Origin: an uncultured Ruminococcus sp.
GTDB lineage: Bacteria > Bacillota > Clostridia > Oscillospirales > Ruminococcaceae
DNA: 5,441 nucleotides
Direction of reading: 5' to 3'
NCBI GenBank assembly: GCA_947175975.1
Contig: CAMWOX010000121.1
Coordinates: 1 to 5,441 of the forward strand
The number at the start of each line of letters is the position of its first letter. Position 1 is the first letter of the stretch. A program made the translations under genes and the position numbers. Positions 5,395-5,441 of the stretch are shown piece by piece. The notes below the pieces were generated by a model that was given only the letters and a program-made list of their open reading frames with translations, had not been told where the DNA came from and ran no database searches.

Positions 5395-5441
5395 GGTTTT
5401 GATTCCAGCGGGGGGACAACGCAGGCCAGCAGGGGGGGGTA
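5392..5441. other. Anomalous G-rich tail, probably not genuine continuation of carB
   Basis: From the TAG onward the bases cannot be read in any single frame as the conserved CarB continuation. The stretch holds a run of 6 G (5410-5415) and one of 8 G (5432-5439). Runs of this length are not seen elsewhere in the window. Composition switches abruptly from the preceding coding sequence, as in low-quality or chimeric contig ends. Confidence 0.65.

Noticed and set aside
5410..5439. G runs as a phase-variation tract
   Set aside because: They lie after a break in conserved coding sequence at the window end, where sequencing error is the simpler explanation.
5418..5440. CAACGCAG in the tail resembles part of a known cDNA adaptor
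   Set aside because: The match is about eight bases and the neighbouring bases differ; too short to claim vector or adaptor contamination.

Overview
The window looks like chromosomal DNA from a low-to-moderate GC Gram-positive anaerobe of the class Clostridia (Oscillospiraceae/Lachnospiraceae-like). This rests on strong AGGAGG-type ribosome sites, near-consensus sigma-A promoters with extended -10 motifs, a YknXYZ-style three-part ABC exporter and a Firmicutes-like CarB. Genus assignment is inference. The left edge cuts a gene. The last ~50 bases at the right edge do not look like continuation of the gene they follow.

Layout. Positions 1-3459 on the minus strand hold an exporter operon read right to left: a membrane-fusion (HlyD/MacA-type) protein at 3459-1924, an ABC ATPase of the MacB/LolD class at 1931-1221, and a MacB/FtsX-type permease from 1234 running off the left edge. 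Adjacent genes overlap by 8 and 14 bases, which implies one translationally coupled mRNA. A textbook promoter (TTGACA, 17 bp, TATACT) lies at 3555-3527.

Positions 3460-3730 form an AT-rich divergent regulatory region. Two outward-facing, near-perfect sigma-A promoters flank about 100 bp carrying three copies of TCATAATTTT and two near-perfect palindromes, a plausible shared operator zone. On the plus strand, 3731-4279 encodes a 182-residue protein I cannot name. It has an N-terminal Cys/His cluster (putative metal site), a charged helical middle, and a C-terminal segment that resembles the core of the PSP1 (YaaT/RicT) domain.

Positions 4280-4428 carry a separate promoter and ribosome site for carB, the large subunit of carbamoyl-phosphate synthetase. 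Its first 321 residues are typical of the family. At 5392 the reading frame hits TAG inside the highly conserved ...FPIALV segment, and the remaining bases become G-rich with runs of 6 and 8 G. I read this as a contig-end or sequencing artefact, not a real truncation.

The three exporter proteins should form one efflux pump or peptide/antibiotic exporter. The divergent small gene shares the regulatory region with it, but nothing in its sequence proves that it regulates the pump. carB is a housekeeping neighbour. I see no mobile element, CRISPR array, tRNA or rRNA.
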